A stretch of DNA of 6,553 bases from Sphingopyxis sp. Lineage in GTDB: Bacteria > Pseudomonadota > Alphaproteobacteria > Sphingomonadales > Sphingomonadaceae. The stretch lies in the NCBI GenBank assembly GCA_026125835.1, contig JAHCKJ010000124.1:1-6553 (forward strand). Reading direction: 5' to 3'. The position numbers and the translations under genes were made by a program. This document shows, one piece after another, positions 1-6,146 of the stretch (positions are counted from its first letter, which is position 1; each line of letters begins with the position of its first letter). The notes below the pieces were generated by a model. It worked only from the letters and a program-made list of their open reading frames with translations. It was not told the origin of the DNA and did not search any database.

Positions 1-573
1 ACCGAGAATATCGGGCTCGAAGCGCTCGGCGTGAAAACCACCAAAGGGCATATCGACACCGACGCGATGTGCCGCACCAACGTCCCCGGCATCTGGGCGA
101 TCGGCGACGTCACCGCGCCGCCATGGCTCGCGCACAAGGCGATGCACGAATCGGTGATCGCGGTCGAGGCAATCGCGGGCAACCACCCGCACGCGATGGA
201 CCCGCGCAACATCCCCGGCTGCACCTATTGCCGCCCGCAGATCGCCAGCGTCGGCCTGACCGAAGCGAAGGCGAAGGAGCTGGGTTACGAGGTCAAGGCC
301 GGCACCTTCCCCTTCATCGGTAATGGCAAGGCAATTGCGCTGGGCGAGGCCGAGGGCTTTACCAAGACCGTGTTCGACGCCAAGACCGGCGAGCTGCTCG
401 GCGCGCACATGATCGGCGCCGAGGTCACCGAGCTGATCCAGGGCTACACGATCGGCAAGACCGCCGAGCTGGTCGAGGATGACTTCATCGGCACCGTCTT
501 CCCGCACCCGACGCTCAGCGAGACCATGCACGAAGGCGTGCTGGCGGCGTTCGGGCGGCCGCTGCATATCTGA
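1..573 (+). CDS. lpdA: Dihydrolipoamide dehydrogenase (E3), 3' part only
   Basis: Open from the first base of the window, so the N-terminal FAD domain and the redox-active CxxxxC are outside; 190 residues are visible. The protein is the E3 flavoenzyme that reoxidises dihydrolipoyl groups of 2-oxoacid dehydrogenase complexes (pyruvate, 2-oxoglutarate) and passes electrons to NAD+ in the cytoplasm. Seen: the second FAD-contacting motif WAIGDV (about fragment residues 32-37), the stretch following it (AHKAMHESVIAVEAIAG), the dimerisation domain with CTYCRPQIASVGLTE, and the C-terminal HPTLSE motif, whose His (about 169) and Glu (about 174) form the catalytic dyad of the partner subunit. The C-terminus is complete and ends in a TGA. 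A GTG at 31 is internal, not a start. The sequence resembles the alphaproteobacterial pyruvate-dehydrogenase-associated type, but the upstream genes that would confirm this are not in view. Identification is firm; the complex served is inferred. Confidence 0.95.
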   Translation, partial: TENIGLEALGVKTTKGHIDTDAMCRTNVPGIWAIGDVTAPPWLAHKAMHESVIAVEAIAGNHPHAMDPRNIPGCTYCRPQIASVGLTEAKAKELGYEVKAGTFPFIGNGKAIALGEAEGFTKTVFDAKTGELLGAHMIGAEVTELIQGYTIGKTAELVEDDFIGTVFPHPTLSETMHEGVLAAFGRPLHI

Positions 574-599
574 TCACGCTCCGCGACCCGGCCCGCCGC

Positions 600-1202
600 G
601 TGAACCCGTCGATCCTGAACTTTTCGCGCGCGGGCAATCTGTGGAAGGCGATGCTGTTTGCGGTGTTCGCCGCCGCCGCATTCGCCCTGGCATGGATCGA
701 ACACACCGAGCGCGTTGCGCCGCCGCAAACCATCGGGCTGCCGGGCATGGAATTTCCCGCGCCGGTCCGGCGGGACGACGACCTTCTGGGGCCGCTGCAA
801 ATCCCGTTCCTGGTGCTGCTGGGCAGTGCGAGCCTGTTCTATGTCGGGCGGTTCGGCGCGCGCGTCGTGCGCGGCGGGGTTGCGGCGCGGATCGAGGGCC
901 ACGCGCTGCATCTTCATGCAAGCTATGGCGCGGCGAGCCCGGTGCCGGTGGGCGATATTACCGAGGTGATTGTCGACCGCGCCGATCGCCTGCCCGGCGA
1001 GCGTGGCGGCGGAGCGGCGCGGATCGGGGCGCGTTTGCGGCACGGGCTGTATCTTCGCTACCGCAGCGGAGGCGGCGACCGCGAGGTGCGGCTGTTCGAC
1101 AATGATGTCGAGGGCGGGGCCGATCAATTGCGGCGCTTTGCCGGGCAGCTGGACGCATGGCGCCGGTCGGGCGCGCGGATGACAAGGGAGACGGGCCGGT
1201 GA
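600..1202 (+). CDS. Unrecognised two-helix membrane protein
   Basis: A 200-residue product from a GTG start 26 bases after the lpdA stop. I do not recognise the family. Two hydrophobic segments are visible, about residues 16-33 (KAMLFAVFAAAAFALAWI) and 66-83, separated by a polar loop of about 30 residues containing PGMEFPAP. After them comes a soluble part of about 115 residues. Its pattern of alternating beta-strand-like stretches (ARIEGHALHLHASYG, then VPVGDITEVIVDR, then LYLRYRSGGGDREVRLFD) and a final helix (GADQLRRFAGQLDAW) recalls bacterial PH-like membrane proteins, but that is only an impression. No Shine-Dalgarno sequence precedes the GTG, so translation may be coupled to lpdA. An ATG at 651 would cut into the first helix and its GGAAGG lies too close to it. 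The stop overlaps the next gene, which suggests a shared transcript. Probably an inner-membrane protein with a cytoplasmic or periplasmic domain of unknown role. Confidence 0.75.
   Translation: MNPSILNFSRAGNLWKAMLFAVFAAAAFALAWIEHTERVAPPQTIGLPGMEFPAPVRRDDDLLGPLQIPFLVLLGSASLFYVGRFGARVVRGGVAARIEGHALHLHASYGAASPVPVGDITEVIVDRADRLPGERGGGAARIGARLRHGLYLRYRSGGGDREVRLFDNDVEGGADQLRRFAGQLDAWRRSGARMTRETGR
1184..1190 (+). promoter_or_regulatory. Ribosome binding site deciding the PAP2 start
   Basis: AAGGGAG lies 8 bases before GTG 1199. The same motif is 14 bases from ATG 1205 and lies downstream of ATG 1157, so it supports GTG 1199 as the start of the phosphatase gene. Confidence 0.6.
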
Positions 1203-1840
1203 GCATGGCGGGACGGCAGGCGCCGACGATTGCGGCGCTGATGCTGGCGGCGATGATCCTGCTGGGCTTTGCGGTCGGCGCGGGATGGACCGAAGGCATC
1301 GATCGGGCGGTTTCCGCCGCGCTCGCGCTGCGCGTCGAACTGGTCGATCCGGCGCTGGTGACGTTCATGCAGGCGGTCAGCTGGATCGGCGGCGGCATTC
1401 CGCGCTGGGTCATCGTCATCCTGCTGTGCGCACTGGTGTGGCACTGGTGCGGGCCGCGCTGCGCGGTGGCGCTGGGCGGGGCGTCGCTGGTCGCCAATCT
1501 GGCGTCGAGCCTGCTCAAGCGCGGGTTCGGCCATCCGCGCCCCGATGTGATCGAGCATCTCGACCAGCAATCGAGCTTTGCCTATCCCAGCGGCCATGCG
1601 ACCAGCGCCGCGGTCGTGTACCTGCTGCTCGCCTGGCTGGCGCCGCCGCGCTGGCGGGCGTGGGCGTGGGCTTTGGCCGGGGCGATGATCCTGCTCAACG
1701 CGCTGTCGCGGATCATGCTGGGCGTGCATTGGGCGAGCGACATCGTCGGCGGGACGTTGCTGGGCACGGCCTTTGCCTTGCTCGGCGCGTGGTGGGTGGC
1801 GCGTCACCGCGCGCGCGGCGCGTCCGGTGATGGCGCGTAA
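1199..1840 (+). CDS. PAP2-superfamily (phosphatidic acid phosphatase type 2) membrane phosphatase
   Basis: A 213-residue integral membrane protein with the complete three-part PAP2 signature. Using the GTG start, these are KRGFGHPRP (K107 to P115, KX6RP), PSGH (130-133) and SRIMLGVHWASD (S170, R171, H177, D181, SRX5HX3D). In this family the second and third motif histidines form and attack a phospho-histidine intermediate. Typical substrates are phosphatidic acid, undecaprenyl diphosphate, phosphatidylglycerophosphate or related lipid phosphates at the periplasmic face of the inner membrane. Several hydrophobic segments are visible, including one near the N-terminus (about 10-29) and others around 67-82, 138-150, 157-170 and 185-199, consistent with the usual six-helix fold. 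GTG 1199 is preferred over ATG 1157 because of AAGGGAG 8 bases upstream and the 4-base GTGA overlap with the preceding gene, which implies translational coupling. The actual substrate cannot be told from sequence; an undecaprenyl pyrophosphate phosphatase role is one option. Confidence 0.92.
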   Translation: MSMAGRQAPTIAALMLAAMILLGFAVGAGWTEGIDRAVSAALALRVELVDPALVTFMQAVSWIGGGIPRWVIVILLCALVWHWCGPRCAVALGGASLVANLASSLLKRGFGHPRPDVIEHLDQQSSFAYPSGHATSAAVVYLLLAWLAPPRWRAWAWALAGAMILLNALSRIMLGVHWASDIVGGTLLGTAFALLGAWWVARHRARGASGDGA

Positions 1841-1858
1841 GGTCCGGAAACGCGCGCC

Positions 1859-1879
1859 TCTCCGCCGCTGGAGATTTTT
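1859..1879 (+). terminator. Weak Rho-independent terminator candidate after the PAP2 gene
   Basis: TCTCC and GGAGA form a 5-base-pair stem with a 6-base loop (GCCGCT) at 1859-1874, followed directly by TTTTT (1875-1879). A second T-rich tract (seven T, G, four T) lies at 1892-1903. The stem is short for a terminator, but the position 18 bases after the stop codon and the T run fit the end of the lpdA-PAP2 transcript. The rest of 1841-1945 is unusually T-rich for this genome; I found no convincing -35/-10 pair in it. Confidence 0.35.
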
Positions 1880-1945
1880 CGCTGTCCTACCTTTTTTTGT
1901 TTTGGCATCACCCGACTCGGGCACCAACAACAGGGCGGGTCAAAC

Positions 1946-3271
1946 ATGCAATCGCGAGTAAAGTTCGGCAGTTTTCTGCGGGGAATCACGTTGGGCTCGG
2001 CGGCGCTTTTTGCGGTCGTCACGGCGGCGCAGGCGCCCGCGGGGCAGACCGTCATTACCGCCGCCCGCTATGTCGATGTGCTGAGCGGCAGGACGGTCGA
2101 ATATCCCGCGATCTTCGTCGGCGCCGACGGGCGCATCAGCAACATCGCCGATGCGCGCACGGTGCGCTGGGGCAGCGACGTCAAACATATCGACCTGGGG
2201 CAAAAGACGCTCCTTCCCGGGCTGATCGACATGCACGTCCATCTCGACGGACCTGCCGACATCGGCGGTTATCGCGGGCTGGAGTTTACCGACAGTTTCT
2301 GGGGCATGACCGCGGTGAAGAACGCGCGCGACATGCTCGACGCCGGGTTCACGACGGTGCGCAACGTGGGGTCGGGCGACCGCAACGACATCGGGCTGAA
2401 GCAGGCGATCGACGCGGGTTATGCGGTGGGACCGCGGATTGTCCCGGCGGGCTATGCGCTGGGCGCGACGGGGGGCCATTGCGACAGCACTTTCCTGCCG
2501 CCGAGCCTGGAGAAAAAGGACGGCAAGGAGGAAGGGATCGGCGATACGCCCGACGAACTGCGCTATCAGGTGCGCCGCCAGCGCAAATATGGGGCCGAGG
2601 TGATCAAGGTGTGCGCGACCGGCGGCGTTTTCTCGCGCAACACCGAGCCGGGCCAGTTGCAGGTGCCCGAAAACGAACTGCGCGCGATCGCCGGCGAGGC
2701 ACACCAATGGGGGTTGCGCGTCGCCGCCCACGCGCATGGCGCCGCGGGCATCCGCGCCGCGATCGCGGCGGGGATCGACACGATCGAACATGCCAGCCTG
2801 GTCGACGACGAGGGCATCCGCATGGCGGTCGCCCGCAAGCAGCCGGTGTGGTTCGCGATGGACATATTCAACACCGAATATACGCAGGCCGAAGGCGCGA
2901 AGAACGGCGTGCTCGAGGATAATCTGCGCAAGGACCGCGAGATTGCGCAGATCCAGCGCGACAATTTCCGCAAGGCGCACCGCGCGGGCGTACGGATGGT
3001 GTTCGCCTCCGACGCCGGGGTGATGCCGCACGGCCAGGTCGGCGGCCAGTTCCGCGTCATGGTCGAATATGGGATGACGCCGCTGCAGGCGATCCAGGCG
3101 GCGACGAAAAACGCGGCCGAGGCGCTGGGGCGCGAAAAGGACGTCGGGGCGATTGCGGTGGGGCGTTATGCCGACATCGTGGCGGTCGATGGCGATCCGC
3201 TGGCCGATGTGCGGCAGCTGGAAAGCGTTGATGCGGTGGTCAAGGGCGGGGTGCTGGTGAAAGGGGAGTAG
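1946..3271 (+). CDS. Exported metal-dependent amidohydrolase (prolidase / imidazolonepropionase-like, COG1228 type)
   Basis: A 441-residue amidohydrolase-superfamily protein with a Sec-type signal peptide (basic MQSRVKFGSFLR, hydrophobic core about 13-27, likely cleavage after AQA at 28-30), so it should act in the periplasm or outside. The metal-site residues of the superfamily are all present in order: HVH (H97, H99) after PGLID, the Lys of VIKVCATGG (K221, usually carboxylated and bridging two zinc ions), H262 or H264 in AAHAHG, H282 in TIEHAS, and D356 in FASDAG. The flanking small beta-sandwich domain is formed by both ends (TAARYVDVLSG near the N-terminus, and GRYADIVAVDGDPL near the C-terminus). 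Family members include Caulobacter and environmental dipeptidases that cleave the C-terminal Arg or Lys from Xaa-Arg/Lys dipeptides, and annotated Xaa-Pro dipeptidases. A peptidase role is therefore likely but the substrate is unproven. ATG 1946 is preceded by a weak AGGGCGGG 6 bases upstream. It stands alone between two putative transcript ends. Confidence 0.92.
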   Translation: MQSRVKFGSFLRGITLGSAALFAVVTAAQAPAGQTVITAARYVDVLSGRTVEYPAIFVGADGRISNIADARTVRWGSDVKHIDLGQKTLLPGLIDMHVHLDGPADIGGYRGLEFTDSFWGMTAVKNARDMLDAGFTTVRNVGSGDRNDIGLKQAIDAGYAVGPRIVPAGYALGATGGHCDSTFLPPSLEKKDGKEEGIGDTPDELRYQVRRQRKYGAEVIKVCATGGVFSRNTEPGQLQVPENELRAIAGEAHQWGLRVAAHAHGAAGIRAAIAAGIDTIEHASLVDDEGIRMAVARKQPVWFAMDIFNTEYTQAEGAKNGVLEDNLRKDREIAQIQRDNFRKAHRAGVRMVFASDAGVMPHGQVGGQFRVMVEYGMTPLQAIQAATKNAAEALGREKDVGAIAVGRYADIVAVDGDPLADVRQLESVDAVVKGGVLVKGE

Positions 3272-3274
3272 CCC

Positions 3275-3299
3275 TCGCCCCCGCGAAGGCGGGGGCCGC
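3275..3299 (+). repeat. REP-like palindromic repeat, copy 1
   Basis: A perfect 8-base stem, GCCCCCGC (3277-3284) and GCGGGGGC (3289-3296), closes a GAAG loop. With short flanks this makes a 25-base unit that recurs in inverted orientation at 3336-3360 with one mismatch, in the loop. It begins 4 bases after the amidohydrolase stop codon. GC-rich palindromes of this style with a GAAG-type loop look like the dispersed intergenic repeats of sphingomonad genomes, but only two copies are in this window. No T run follows, so a classical Rho-independent terminator is not shown. Confidence 0.8.
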
Positions 3300-3335
3300 C
3301 GTCGGCCTTGCCGGGCATCGCTGCATAGACCGCCA

Positions 3336-3360
3336 GCGGCCCCCGCCGTCGCGGGGGCGA
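3336..3360 (-). repeat. REP-like palindromic repeat, copy 2 (inverted)
   Basis: GCCCCCGC (3339-3346) and GCGGGGGC (3351-3358) form an 8-base stem around CGTC. Read on the - strand, this 25-base unit matches copy 1 at 24 positions, differing only in the loop (GACG against GAAG). It ends 8 bases past the stop codon of the - strand phosphatase gene. The two copies flank a 36-base spacer (3300-3335), so the region could fold as two short hairpins or one long one, and sits exactly where convergent transcripts must end. Confidence 0.8.
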
Positions 3361-3367
3361 CGTATTC

Positions 3368-4150
3368 TCAGTACACCACCAACCGATCCACCAACGCCTC
3401 GCGCATATCGGGGGTGAAGTTCAGCACCGCCTCGGCATAGCTTGGAATATCACCATGATCGCGGCGGACGGTGGCGAGCGCGGCGTCGAGATAGGCGGGG
3501 TTCACCGACATCAGCGCGCGGATCGCGTCGTTATGGATTTCGGCGCCATGGCGCGCGCGGATATGCGCTGCGCCTTGCGCGATCCGTTCCTCGATCTTGC
3601 CCGCGGTGTTGGTGAGCAGATAGTCGTGCATCAGATCGTCCTCATGGACGCCGAGGAGCCGGTGGACGATCGCGACGGCAAAGCCGGTGCGGTCCTTGCC
3701 CGCGACGCAATGGACGAGGCTGGGCGCGTCATATTCGGCAAGCGCCGCCAGATAGAGCCGCAGCGTCGCGACCAGCGCCGGGCGATAGGGCATCCCTGCA
3801 TAGGTGTCGATCATCCGCGCCCGCGCCGTTTCGACGTCGATCGTCCCGCCCGCCGCCTGAAGATGCGGCGCAAGGCCTGCCGTCACGCCGCCCGCGAACA
3901 AGACGCGCGCCGAGAAATTCTCCGACCGGCGGCACGGGTGAAGCTCGCGCTCGTCATCGCCGCGCAGGTCGATGATGGTCTCGAGCCCGAGCGCGTCGAG
4001 CGCCGCCAGATCCTCGTCGGTCGCCGCTTCGTGATGCGCCGAGCGCCACAGCATCCCGTCGCGAAGCCGCCCGCCGCCCTCGACCGCATAGCCGCCGTAA
4101 TCGCGGAAATTATGAACGCCGGTCAGGGGCAGGACGCGCTCGGCAATCAT
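3368..4150 (-). CDS. Y_phosphatase3-type tyrosine/lipid phosphatase (MptpB/LipA-like)
   Basis: A 260-residue cytoplasmic phosphatase of the cysteine-dependent class. The P-loop HCVAGKDRTG (catalytic Cys at residue 148, Arg at 154) has the HCxxGKDRTG form seen in the MptpB/LipA group, whose members can act on phosphotyrosine, phosphoserine/threonine and phosphoinositides. The N-terminal family signature NFRDYGGY (about 14-21), then LRDGMLWRSA (29-38) and TIIDLRGDDE (58-67), is also present, and length is normal for the family. ATG 4150 is chosen because GGGAG lies 7 bases upstream; ATG 4156 two codons earlier has only one base between it and that motif, though it would give an ATGA overlap with the upstream crotonase gene (stop 4153-4155). 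Either way the two genes are adjacent and very likely co-transcribed from the crotonase promoter. The substrate is unknown and a link to acyl-CoA metabolism is not evident from the protein itself. Confidence 0.9.
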   Translation of the reverse strand: MIAERVLPLTGVHNFRDYGGYAVEGGGRLRDGMLWRSAHHEAATDEDLAALDALGLETIIDLRGDDERELHPCRRSENFSARVLFAGGVTAGLAPHLQAAGGTIDVETARARMIDTYAGMPYRPALVATLRLYLAALAEYDAPSLVHCVAGKDRTGFAVAIVHRLLGVHEDDLMHDYLLTNTAGKIEERIAQGAAHIRARHGAEIHNDAIRALMSVNPAYLDAALATVRRDHGDIPSYAEAVLNFTPDMREALVDRLVVY

Positions 4151-4152
4151 CG

Positions 4153-4956
4153 TCATTCTCCCGTAAACACCGGCGGGCGCTTTTCGACAAAGGCGTTGAT
4201 CGCCTCGCGGTTGTCGGCCGTTTCGTGCACGATCGCCTGATAGGCGGCGCTGAGCTCCAAAATGTCGCTCATCCGGCTATGCTGCGCCTCGCGCAGCAAC
4301 CTTTTGGTCAGGCGCAGCGCGCGGGGCGGATTGCACACGATCCGTTCGGCAATCGCCACGGCGCGATCGAGCAGTTCCGCGTCGGGGACGACCTCCGTCA
4401 CCAGACCATATTCCTTTGCCTGAGCGGCGTCAAAGCGGTCGCCGGTCAGGAACAATTCGGCGGCGCGCGGATAGCCCAGTATCTTTTGGAGCAACCACGC
4501 CCCGCCGTCGCCGGGGACGATGCCGACCTTGATGAAGCTGCACGCGAATTTGGCGCTTTCCGCCGCAATGCGGATGTCGCAGGTGCAGGCGAGGTCGGCG
4601 CCGAGGCCGATGGCATGGCCGTTGACCGCGGCGATCATCGGCACCTCGCAATCCATCAGCGCGCGGATCACCGCCTGCACGCCCTTGCGGTAATTGGCGC
4701 GGGTCGAATCGGGCTGGTCGAGCACGCCGATGCCGGTGCGATCCTGCATGCCTTTCAGGTTTCCGCCGGCGCTGAACGCCTTGCCGCTGCCGGTCAGGAT
4801 GATCGCGCTGACGCTGCGGTCGTCGCCGAGGGTGCGCAGCGTGTCGATGATGTCCTGGCAGTCCTCATGGGTGCCGATCGCGTTCATGCTTTCCGGCTTG
4901 ATCATGGTCAGGATCGCGATCTTGCCCCGCCGCTCGACACTCAGAAACTCGCCCAT
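4153..4956 (-). CDS. Crotonase-superfamily (enoyl-CoA hydratase/isomerase-like) protein
   Basis: A 267-residue protein with the crotonase fold, which binds acyl-CoA thioesters and stabilises an enolate or oxyanion. Oxyanion-hole segments are clear: KAFSAGGNLKGM (59-70) and VNGHAIGLGADLA (111-123). VGIVPGDGGAW (144-154), ELFLTGDRFDAAQAKEYGLV (167-186) and the C-terminal AFVEKRPPVF (255-264) are family hallmarks, and the length is normal. However, aligned on the classical hydratase motifs (GGGCEL and QPEILLG), the two catalytic glutamates of rat mitochondrial hydratase (E144, E164) correspond to D121 and F141 here, so simple enoyl-CoA hydration is doubtful; isomerase, hydrolase or another crotonase activity is possible. 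ATG 4956 is chosen because AGGAAAGGAA ends 8 bases before it and the crotonase homology begins at once; the frame stays open to 5079 but that stretch is not family-like and crosses the divergent gene. It is the first gene of a two-gene - strand operon. Confidence 0.92.
   Translation of the reverse strand: MGEFLSVERRGKIAILTMIKPESMNAIGTHEDCQDIIDTLRTLGDDRSVSAIILTGSGKAFSAGGNLKGMQDRTGIGVLDQPDSTRANYRKGVQAVIRALMDCEVPMIAAVNGHAIGLGADLACTCDIRIAAESAKFACSFIKVGIVPGDGGAWLLQKILGYPRAAELFLTGDRFDAAQAKEYGLVTEVVPDAELLDRAVAIAERIVCNPPRALRLTKRLLREAQHSRMSDILELSAAYQAIVHETADNREAINAFVEKRPPVFTGE
4158..4162 (-). promoter_or_regulatory. Ribosome binding site of the phosphatase gene
   Basis: On the - strand GGGAG is followed by AATGACG and then ATG 4150, a spacing of 7 bases. 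It is what favours ATG 4150 over ATG 4156. The motif lies inside the last codons of the crotonase gene. Confidence 0.5.
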
Positions 4957-4964
4957 GCTGAAAA

Positions 4965-4974
4965 TTCCTTTCCT
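4965..4974 (-). promoter_or_regulatory. Ribosome binding site of the crotonase gene
   Basis: On the - strand AGGAAAGGAA ends 8 bases before ATG 4956. It is the best Shine-Dalgarno-like sequence in the window and decides this start against the upstream in-frame start at 5079. Confidence 0.6.
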
Positions 4975-4978
4975 GTTG

Positions 4979-5020
4979 GCAAAGGCTATTGCATGGCTGA
5001 CGCGACATGCAAGGCTTTGC
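4979..5020. promoter_or_regulatory. Inverted repeat in the divergent promoter region, possible operator
   Basis: TTGCATG (4989-4995) and CATGCAA (5006-5012) are perfect inverted arms around a 10-base spacer. A second, outer pair, GCAAAG (4979-4984) and CTTTGC (5015-5020), extends the symmetry, with 4 and 2 unpaired bases between inner and outer arms. The element occupies about half of the 50-base gap between the divergent crotonase and acyl-CoA dehydrogenase genes and includes the dehydrogenase ATG (5007-5009). It could be an operator for a dimeric regulator, for example of the TetR type often found controlling acyl-CoA genes, or an RNA hairpin hiding the start codon. No -10/-35 pair is convincing on either strand. 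Confidence 0.4.
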
Positions 5021-6146
5021 GCTCTATCCCTTCGATCCGCCCCGCGACGTCGCGGCCCTGCGCGCCGAATTGCGGGCATGGCTCGCGGTGAACCAGCCGC
5101 AGGGCGATATCGTCGCGCGCGCCAATTGCTGGGCGAGCTTCGATCCCGGTTTCAGCCGCGCGCTCGGGGCGGCGGGGTACATCGGGATGACCTTGCCCGC
5201 GCGCTATGGCGGCGGCGATCGCCATCCGCTGGAACGCTATGTGGTGATCGAGGAATTGCTGGCGGCGGGCGCTCCGGTCGGCGCGCACTGGATCGCCGAT
5301 CGGCAGACCGGGCCGCTGATCGTGCGGTACGGCAGCGAGGAGCAGCGCGAACGCTACCTGCCGGGGATCGTGCGCGGTGAGCTTTATGCGTGCATCGGCC
5401 TGTCCGAACCGGGGGCAGGGTCCGACCTGGCGGCGGTGCGGACCACGGCGCGCGAAACCGCCGAGGGTTGGCGGATCAACGGGCAGAAGATCTGGACCAC
5501 CGGCGCCCATTTTTCGCACATCATGCTGGCGCTTGTCCGCACCGAGGAGGGGAGCGAGCGCAATGCGGGATTGAGCCAGCTGCTGATCGATCTCGACACT
5601 CCGGGCATCACGATCCGCCCGATCATCGACATGGCGGGTCACCACGACTTCAACGAGGTGTTTTTCGACGACGTGCTGGTGCCGCATGGGGCGCTGGTCG
5701 GGACGCGCGGGCAGGGGTGGCAGCAGGTGACCGCCGAGCTCGGGCTCGAACGGTCGGGTCCGGAGCGTTACCTATCGAGCCACGCGCTGCTCGCCGCGCT
5801 GATCGATGCGGCGGGCGCCGATCCCGATCCCGCCGTCGCGGTGCTGATCGGCGAGCTGACCGCCGAAATGTGGACGCTGCGCCAATTGTCGATGTCGACC
5901 GCGGCGAAACTGGCGGCGGGCGAGGATCCGATGGTCGAGGCGTCGGTGGTCAAGGAACTCGGCAATGCGTTCGAACAGGATATGCCGCGCCGGGTGCAGG
6001 CGATCGCCGATTGTCCGTGGGATGATCCCAGCGAGCTTGGCCGATTGCTGCGCGCGTTGCTGATCGCGTCGCCCAGCTTTTCGCTGCGCGGCGGAACGCG
6101 CGAGGTGATCCGCGGGATCATTGCGCGCGGATTGGGCCTCAGATGA
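5007..6146 (+). CDS. Acyl-CoA dehydrogenase, alpha-like subunit
   Basis: A 379-residue flavoprotein of normal family length that would desaturate an acyl-CoA at the alpha-beta bond and reduce FAD. Seen: the N-terminal helical domain with LPARYGGGDR (63-72), the FAD/substrate signature IGLSEPGAGSDLAAVRTT (130-147), NGQKIWTTGA (158-167) in the beta domain, and the C-terminal GGTREVIRGIIARGLGL (362-378). The position of the medium-chain enzyme's catalytic Glu (in YEGT) is Gly here; E248 in LGLERSG lines up instead with the catalytic Glu of isovaleryl-CoA and long-chain dehydrogenases and of mycobacterial FadE26-type alpha subunits (LxxER). ATG 5007 is the only plausible start, since an in-frame TGA lies at 4998-5000; no good Shine-Dalgarno is visible. 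The stop overlaps the next dehydrogenase gene by ATGA. This pairing resembles heteromeric alpha/beta acyl-CoA dehydrogenases of steroid side-chain degradation, but the substrate is unknown. Confidence 0.94.
   Translation: MQGFALYPFDPPRDVAALRAELRAWLAVNQPQGDIVARANCWASFDPGFSRALGAAGYIGMTLPARYGGGDRHPLERYVVIEELLAAGAPVGAHWIADRQTGPLIVRYGSEEQRERYLPGIVRGELYACIGLSEPGAGSDLAAVRTTARETAEGWRINGQKIWTTGAHFSHIMLALVRTEEGSERNAGLSQLLIDLDTPGITIRPIIDMAGHHDFNEVFFDDVLVPHGALVGTRGQGWQQVTAELGLERSGPERYLSSHALLAALIDAAGADPDPAVAVLIGELTAEMWTLRQLSMSTAAKLAAGEDPMVEASVVKELGNAFEQDMPRRVQAIADCPWDDPSELGRLLRALLIASPSFSLRGGTREVIRGIIARGLGLR

Noticed and set aside
444..1127. Long - strand open frame antisense to lpdA and the membrane protein
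   Set aside because: Its translation is rich in Arg, Pro and Ala with no recognisable domain, and it lies opposite better-supported genes. Such frames are expected at this GC content. The same holds for the - strand frames at 1124-1930 and 1940-3031.
1880..1945. Promoter for the amidohydrolase in the T-rich intergenic stretch
   Set aside because: TTG-like hexamers occur (around 1897-1906) but no -10-like hexamer lies at suitable spacing, so no specific promoter can be supported.
3275..3360. CRISPR-like repeat-spacer unit
   Set aside because: Only two units exist, they are in opposite orientation, and each is a self-palindrome; this fits a REP-like pair.
4993..4995. ATG 14 bases before the dehydrogenase start
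   Set aside because: It is out of frame with the dehydrogenase, which has an in-frame TGA at 4998-5000.
4957..5079. N-terminal extension of the crotonase to an upstream start
   Set aside because: The extra 41 residues are Arg-rich, not family-like, and would overlap the divergent dehydrogenase. A good ribosome binding site supports ATG 4956.
3455..5091. Two long + strand open frames (3455-4240 and 4225-5091) opposite the phosphatase and crotonase
   Set aside because: Both are mirror frames of genes with clear catalytic or family motifs; their own translations show no motif and have odd composition.
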